This document shows positions 58,647 through 64,000 of a DNA stretch of 64,000 nucleotides, piece after piece. A model generated the notes under the pieces. The model was not told the DNA's origin. It saw only the letters and a list, made by a program, of their open reading frames with translations, and did not search any database. Positions within the stretch are counted from its first letter, which is position 1, and each line of letters starts with the position of its first letter. Made by a program: the position numbers and the translations under genes. This DNA is from Falciphora oryzae (taxonomy: Eukaryota; Ascomycota; Sordariomycetes; Magnaporthales; Magnaporthaceae), in the NCBI GenBank assembly GCA_000733355.1, contig JNVV01000010.1, positions 94,735-158,734 of the forward strand. The letters are read 5' to 3'.

Positions 58647-59274
58647 GGGCGTGCTGGTTGGCGCCTTGCACGGCTGTCGTTTTGGGTTCAAGGGCCACGG
58701 TAAAGGGGTGGATATGTATGTGTAATGCGGTGTTCAGTCGAGACGTTCCTGGGCTGCCCGTCGGTGACGCGAGCGCGTTCGCTCTAGGGGAGTGACGCAA
58801 GAAATTCGGCGGGGCCCTGGGCTGCTTGGGGCTGGGGCTGGGGCTGGCCTGGGGGTTTCCGCCACCAAACAACCCCGCCAACCACATTGGAGGTCTGGGT
58901 TGGATGCGAGGCCGACAACCAAAAGCTGAGTAGACATCCCGAACGGGAGGAAAGACGTCCCAATCTGAGTCACAAGATCATCGCAAGGTTCTCACAAAAC
59001 GCCTGCCGACCTAGGTATCTACAAACGGTGCCTCGCGGATCGCCCAGTCGCCAGGACAGGCCGTTTACTTGACGGAAGTGCTTGAGGGAGTGAGCAAGCA
59101 ATAAGAATTGCACCGAAAGGGGCGAACAGATCCAATCTCGAGAGAATTATCTCCAGCCCCGCCAGGAAGGTCACCAAGCCGCAGTCACACTATCTGTGGC
59201 ACCAGGTGTTTGGGGAAACAAGAGGCCGTAAAAAAAATAAAAAAAAAAAAAAAAGGACAGAAAAAGAAGCAAAA
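58647..59274. promoter_or_regulatory. Divergent promoter, Cwc21 and Cdc123 genes
   Basis: The two start codons are 628 bp apart and point away from each other, so both promoters lie here. A CCTAGGTAT motif is at about 59011-59019, and A-rich DNA immediately precedes the Cdc123 start (59230-59275). Confidence 0.55.
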
Positions 59275-60664
59275 ATGCCCAGCTTCGAGAATGGGTTAAC
59301 CGCACAGGCGCCCTCGGGCCCGGCCCCGGACGAGCAGTCGCCGGTACAGTTTCCACCCGTCACTAGGGATCATATCTTGAACTGCTCCTATGATGCGTGG
59401 TTCCCAAGGTATTTTGCTCCAAGGAACGACACATGCAGCAATGGTCAACGCTAAAAGAATATGGCTTAGATACCGCACGTCCTGCCTCAAGTCGTCCATC
59501 ATTAGGCTGTCGCCTGAGTTTGTTGACTATCTTCGGGAGGACGGCATCATCCTGGCGGACGAGGAAGCTAACAGTCGTGAGGCCGGTGGCGACGAGGGGG
59601 CAGAGGATGAGTGGGAGCCGTCGATAGCCACAGGGGTCTTCCAAGATCAACCTGGCTCGGACTCGGACACCGAGTCGGAAGACGGCGGCCAGCACCAACC
59701 GCGGCGACTGCCGCCCAACTTGCGGTTCCCCGAGCTTCACCAGCGGATCAAGGACGAGATCAAGCGGCTAGGCGGGCAGGTTGTCCCGAAACTGAACTGG
59801 TCCTCGCCCAAGGATGCGACCTGGATCATGATGGACAAGAACACCATGCGGTGCACAGCACCCGATGACGTCTACCTGCTGCTCAAGAGCTCTAGCTTCA
59901 TCAGCCACGACCTCGAGGACACCTTTGACGGCTGCATGCCCGCGCCAAACCAGCAGCAGCAGCAACAGCCCAGGGGGACTCTCGATGTGCCGACGACGCT
60001 GGGGTTCGCACCGGTGCTGGTCCTTCGCCCCTACTTCAAGCCCCAGCCGGCGCTCGAGTTCCGCTGCTTCGTCAAGCAGAGGAACCTGGTGGCCATCTCG
60101 CAGCGCGACCTGAAGCACTACCCGTTCCTTGCGGGTCTGAGAGCGTCAATAGTCAATCGTGTGAAGGATCTCTTTGCGAACGTCCTACGGTTCACCTTTC
60201 CAGACGGCTCCTTCGTCTTCGACGTTTACATCCCGGAAGGCTCCGACGGCGAGTCGGACGGGCTATCGAGAGCCCGGCTTATCGACATCAACCCCTGGGC
60301 GCCCCGGACCGACTCTTTGCTGTTCGACTGGGAGGAGCTCCTGGGCATTCGGGTGCCACGGCCTGTGCTTGGCACGCGCGGGGAGAACGACGGACATGAT
60401 GCGGCACCTGAGAGTCAGAGTGACGCGGGCGAGACAACGGACGAGGACGACGGCGAGGACGACGGCGAGGACGGTCTGGAGCCGGAGCTGCGGCTAGTGG
60501 ACGAGGACGACCCCACCACCTCAAACCTGCTCTCATCGCAATACTCTGCGCACAAGCTCCCCAAGGATGTTGTCGACGCCAGTGTGGCCGGCGGAGGGGG
60601 GCTAAGGGTGTTCGCAGAGGAGTGGAAGCGCATGGTTGATAGGAGCAGCAACGCTAGGGAGTAG
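59275..60664 (+). CDS. CDC123: Cdc123/D123 family protein
   Basis: Exons 59275-59408 and 59470-60664 give 442 residues. Cdc123 is an ATP-grasp-fold chaperone that helps assemble the eIF2 complex, so it supports translation initiation and cell-cycle entry. Family motifs in order: ILNCSYDAWFPRY (completed across the intron), SIIRLSPEFVDYL, GGQVVPKLNWSSPKDATWIM with the WSSPKDA core, FKPQPALEFRCFVKQRNLVAISQRD, FVFDVYIP, and ARLIDINPWAPRTDSLLFDWEEL. The usual acidic insertion after the N-terminal part is seen, and there is a poly-Gln run of about six residues. The C-terminus, after the fold, is acidic and variable. The 61-nt intron ends TTAG and the phases close. Confidence 0.95.
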
Positions 60665-61224
60665 GAAAGGGGGCGGTGGGCATCCGGATGCCTGAAGAGG
60701 AATTCTGACAGCCAGACTTTAGATTATATACTGCTCGTCTGGGCAAACAGGCAGCTGTTCACATAACGGTTAAATCCAACAATCCATTGAGATGAGTGAC
60801 CAGCAGCAGCCCATAAGTGGAGCACCCAGTGGGGTAACATGTACAGGTACATTAACGCCGGTACCGACACAGGCAGAACACCCAGGCGGGGTACTCGGGT
60901 TGCTAGGGCGGAGAAGTATCTGTTCGACCTCACCACGTTTGATGATCCTGTCCAAAGCTGCGCTCCTCCACTTGTTTCGACCCGCCAATTGACGAATCGG
61001 TCAGGCCCTTTTGCTTCCTCGCGCCGCCGCTGGACAGCTGACGCCAGCTGCTCTGTCGCTGCATTGTCTTTGCTTCCTCCTCCTCCATCGACAGTCAGCT
61101 GGAGCTGCCTTCTTCGGCGCGCACCTTGGCTGGCCCCGCCGGCATCTCTGCGCAGCCCCGACGACACCACGCGACAGGCGGGGAGGGCGACCAGCACCAG
61201 TGCCCGCGGCCGAAGCCATACGGC
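60665..61224. other. Intergenic region
   Basis: Contains the 3' end of the Cdc123 gene and the promoter of the histidine-rich gene. Long open frames on both strands, one of 412 codons on the minus strand extending over the next gene, are mirror images of its GC-rich repeats, not genes. Confidence 0.5.
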
Positions 61225-62845
61225 ATGACGGGCATTGTCCGCCCCGCCCGCGCCGGCCCCAACAAGGTCACCAAGCCGTCGTCGCCGACTGCTGGCCGCC
61301 GGCAGAACCGCCAGCTGCTGACCGCCGCTGCCGTCCTTGCCGAGCAGCAGCGGCGCCAGCACCAGCAGCAGCTGCACGCCAACCACCACCTGTCCCCCGC
61401 CGCCGCCTTGGACGACCCTCACGGTCTCCTCCACCAGCATCAGCAGCAGCAGCAGCAGACGCACCACCACCACCATCAACACCACCAACACATGGTAGAC
61501 CTGCACATTCCTGATGCCAATGTCAAGCCCGACCACCACGATCCCCTCCACGACGACCACGCCGCCTCCTCCAAGACTGTCGAGATTTCCGACACGGTGG
61601 CCCAGAACATGGATCTGAGCGCTGATGCTAACCTTCTTGCCGCCGGCCCCAGTCTGCTCGACGCTGCCGGCCCCGTGCCGTCGTCGTATAGCTCGCCGCC
61701 GCAGGTCGGACACGCTCAGCCTCATGCCCATGCCCACGGCCTCGGCCACCACCACGCTCACACCCACTCGCTCAGTCACAGCCACAACAACGGTCACTCC
61801 CAGGACGACGATGATCCCGAGCACGACCATGACCACACGAACGCTCATGCTCACGCTCACGCCCACGACCATCATCACGATCACCACCCCGATCCTGAAC
61901 ACGACCCGAACCATGCCCATGCCCATGAGCACGACCCTGCCGCTGTCTCGGCGCATCACCATGCCCTAGATTTCGGCACTCCTATGCGCTCGACCGAGGA
62001 CATGGCAAGCGGGTCCGGCTACTCGGGGTTCGTTATAGAATCAGCCCTGGCAAAGCGGCTAGCTAGGGAGCCTGGACTACGGCACGCCCAACAGCGCCGG
62101 CCTGAGCAGTCGCTGAACCTGGCCCGGCGCAGCAACGTCGAGGCGCTGTTCGCCTACATTGCCGGTGAGGAGGTGCTCTCGCCCTGCAAGAACTGCCGCA
62201 AGGGCCATGGCCCCTGGACCTCATGCGTCATTGTCGATGGCCAGATGTGTGGGAGCTGCGCCAACTGTTGGTTTAACGCGTCTGGCGCAAGGTGTTCTTT
62301 TCACGGTACGCCATCATCTCCCTGACTGCAGCCCCTTACCTCTTAGCGCCATAGTTGGCTACCTGACCACTCCCACGACGAACTCCCAAACTAAGAGCTA
62401 AATATTTTCAAACTGCGCACTGCAAACAGAAACTCGGAACGTGCAAGGCCACCCTCTTCCGCAGCAGGGGCAGCACACGCAGCATCACGCTCACGCCTTG
62501 CAGGCCGCCGTCGGGTCCTCCTCCCAGGACCCTTATTCCGTCGCCAGCCCCTTGGCTCTAGCTCCGCCGCCCAGCGCTCCGGGCGGAAACATCAACTTTG
62601 GATCGGGCTTCAGCATGACGGATGCCGCCGTCAGGTACACGGTCGAGCGCTGCATGTCCGACGTCCGCGCCGCGGACAAGAAGGCGAGGCAGCTGATCAA
62701 GGTCGAGATAGCCGCTAAGCAGCTGGCCTTGCAGATTCTCGAGTACGAGGAGATTGCCGCCAGCGAAGACCACGAGGCCCACGGGGCCGATGGCGCTGGC
62801 CAGCCCGTCCAGGACCCGGTCGGGGTCGGGGCCGCGGCTTCATGA
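61225..62845 (+). CDS. Histidine-rich protein with DUF3716-type cysteine cluster
   Basis: Exons 61225-62305 and 62430-62845 give 498 residues. Residues about 80-260 are exceptionally rich in histidine with glutamine and aspartate, including runs of four to five His and repeated HAHAH and HDHHHD patterns. At about 321-360 there is a compact cluster of seven cysteines: CKNCRKG, then TSC, CGSCANCW and CSFH, resembling the fungal DUF3716 zinc-binding module. After the intron come a low-complexity segment and a helical C-terminus (MTDAAVRYTVERC; AKQLALQILEYEE). Metal binding is plausible for both regions but is inference. A regulator or RNA/DNA-associated role is possible; I cannot name a function. 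The start at 61225 (MTGIVRPARAGPNK) is the first ATG of the frame. Confidence 0.85.
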
Positions 62846-63846
62846 AACGGAGAGCCGGATGGCGAGTATCCCTTTGAGTGCCGTTGGGCTGCACTGGCTG
62901 AAACAGGAAAGCTATGTCTGGAATAGGAAAACGATCCCTGGATTTGCCCTTGGAGAAAATGTGTGGTTGGCGAGAGGGAAGATCTACAGTTTGCGGCCCA
63001 ACGGCACTCAAGAGGATAGCCTTGCCGCGAGCTCCATTTCCTGCCAGGCAGAAGATGTCTGTCTTCAGATAGTCATGGTGATTATCATGTACAAGTAGGC
63101 CAAGGACGACATGCTTCCTGGAGACTAGGCGGTACCTATATAGACTCCTTGGGCCCGTCTGCAGAGACCAGGCGCCCGGGTAGACGGCCCACGATCGAGA
63201 GCGGTCTTGTCCTGGGGCAAAATGTATGACTTCAAAATGTCACTTCACACCACCCATCTAGACGTGAACAGACTCCCATCACTTATCACGCTTTGCAAGC
63301 CGGACTGTTACCGTCAACGAGGAGACCAAGTAAATTTGACCATCACATGTAGCAGGTCACGCCAGCCAGACAACTGACTCACAGCAGCAGATTAAATAGA
63401 CTTGTTGAGCTTCTCGCTTTTTCACGTTCAAATGCAAATAGATCCCCCGTCCGGTCTCCAAATCGTCGAAAAGCCGTAAATCTGATAGGGAGTCCGCTAC
63501 TGTATAGCGTCATAATCGAGAGACACAAGTGTCAACTGTAGAAACCAGCAATGAAAGAAATAAGTTGAATATAGAAATAGCGTGACACAGAGAAGAAAAA
63601 GGCGAGAAAGTGGAAGTAATAATAGAAATAGAGAAATACGTAGAAAAAATAAAAGCGAAAGGGGGACGGGTAAGGATGGCCGAGAATCCTTGGGTGGTTT
63701 GGTGTCCGCCTCCCCCTCGTCAAGTACAGGGCGCTCTTGCGCCACGGCACATAAACCGTAGTATGTGCGCCCAAGGGTCGTCGATTATTTGATGCATATT
63801 GGGTATCCGATGGAGAAGATTGGGGGATGGTTACGAAGGCTTTGTC
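62846..63846. other. Intergenic region
   Basis: Contains the 3' untranslated regions of the histidine-rich gene (+) and of the partial gene at the right edge (-). No gene is supported. Confidence 0.5.
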
Positions 63847-64000
63847 CTAGATGAGACCGCAGAGACGGAGATTCTCCTGTATGATAATATCTGCGTGGGA
63901 GGTAGGCCAGGTTAGCAAGGTTCCGGGCGAATGGGGCTGGTAAAAGACTGTGTGCGAGATTCAGCGAGCTAGAAGGGACCATACCGTTGACAGCAGCCAT
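63847..64000 (-). CDS. 3' end of a minus-strand gene running off the right edge
   Basis: An exon ending at 63985 with donor GTATGG and an acceptor CAG ending at 63891 can be joined to give a tail reading AAVNDIIIQENLRLCGLI before TAG at 63849-63847. The intron would be 94 nt and the phases close. Without the join the frame stays open for 71 codons from an ATG at the very edge, which could also be chance. The product cannot be identified from eighteen residues. Confidence 0.5.

Noticed and set aside
60724..61962. Minus-strand frame of 412 codons with long Val runs
   Set aside because: It is the antisense reading of the histidine-rich gene: CAC and GAC repeats read backwards as GTG and GTC, giving Val runs.
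1..64000. CRISPR arrays, operons, insertion sequences, prophage, secondary-metabolite core genes
   Set aside because: The window is eukaryotic fungal DNA. No regularly spaced repeats, transposase, terminal repeats, polyketide or peptide synthetase domains were found.

Overview
The window is nuclear DNA of a filamentous ascomycete fungus. The evidence is about twenty intron-containing genes with short GT..AG introns (mostly 45-180 nt), GC-rich codon use, fungal-specific families (fungal_trans transcription factor, DUF3716-like cysteine cluster, GH64 and GPI-type GH16 enzymes), long homopolymer-rich intergenic DNA and a scaffold gap of 508 N. Conserved proteins such as the Cdc25-type RasGEF with SH3 domain and the GlcD-gamma-like bHLH factor point to Pezizomycotina, probably Sordariomycetes; the order is a guess. 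Gene models were built by reading splice junctions and checking that exon phases close; exon coordinates are given in each entry.

Layout. 1-4.5 kb: gene-free DNA with TACC/GGTA repeats. 4.6-6.3 kb (+): bHLH regulator. 7.5-8.6 kb (-): PXMP4-like peroxisomal membrane protein. 9.7-11.4 kb (-): NSA2, a 60S assembly factor with 12 exons. 12.4-15.3 kb (-): serine-rich coiled-coil protein with a GC-AG intron. 15.3-18.5 kb: gene-free, contains the gap. 18.5-20.0 kb (-): S-adenosylmethionine synthetase. 22.3-23.3 kb (+): GPN3 GTPase, convergent with an Apq12-like protein (23.7-24.3, -). 25.3-26.4 kb (-): pyridoxal-reductase-like aldo/keto reductase. 27.3-28.8 kb (-): CCCH zinc-finger protein. 29.3-31.2 kb (-): tubulin cofactor E, sharing a 314-bp divergent promoter with an SLC10A7/Rch1-like transporter (31.5-33.1, +). 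A GDSL esterase (33.1-34.6, -) overlaps that transporter tail to tail. 35.4-36.3 kb (-): small disordered protein. 37.5-38.8 and 39.7-41.0 kb (-): GH64 and GH16 glucan-active enzymes. 43.5-46.2 kb (-): C2H2 plus fungal_trans transcription factor. 46.2-53.0 kb: 6.7 kb without a recognisable gene. 53.0-57.1 kb (+): Cdc25/RasGEF. 58.0-58.6 kb (-): Cwc21 splicing factor, divergent from Cdc123 (59.3-60.7, +). 61.2-62.8 kb (+): histidine-rich cysteine-cluster protein. The right edge holds the tail of another minus-strand gene.

Most genes are housekeeping: ribosome assembly (NSA2), translation initiation (Cdc123), RNA polymerase II import (GPN3), splicing (Cwc21), tubulin folding (TBCE), nuclear envelope (Apq12), methyl-donor supply (SAM synthetase), vitamin B6, peroxisome and Ras/cAMP signalling. 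The one accessory-looking stretch is 33-41 kb, where a secreted GDSL esterase, GH64 and GH16 suggest cell-wall or glucan work. I see no operon, CRISPR array, intact transposon, tRNA or rRNA gene, and no convincing undescribed multi-gene system. The most informative observations are gene-structure ones: the overlapping convergent coding tails, a terminal esterase exon that carries the HP..GH motif, the splintered NSA2 gene, and a frame-preserving intron in a splicing-factor gene.
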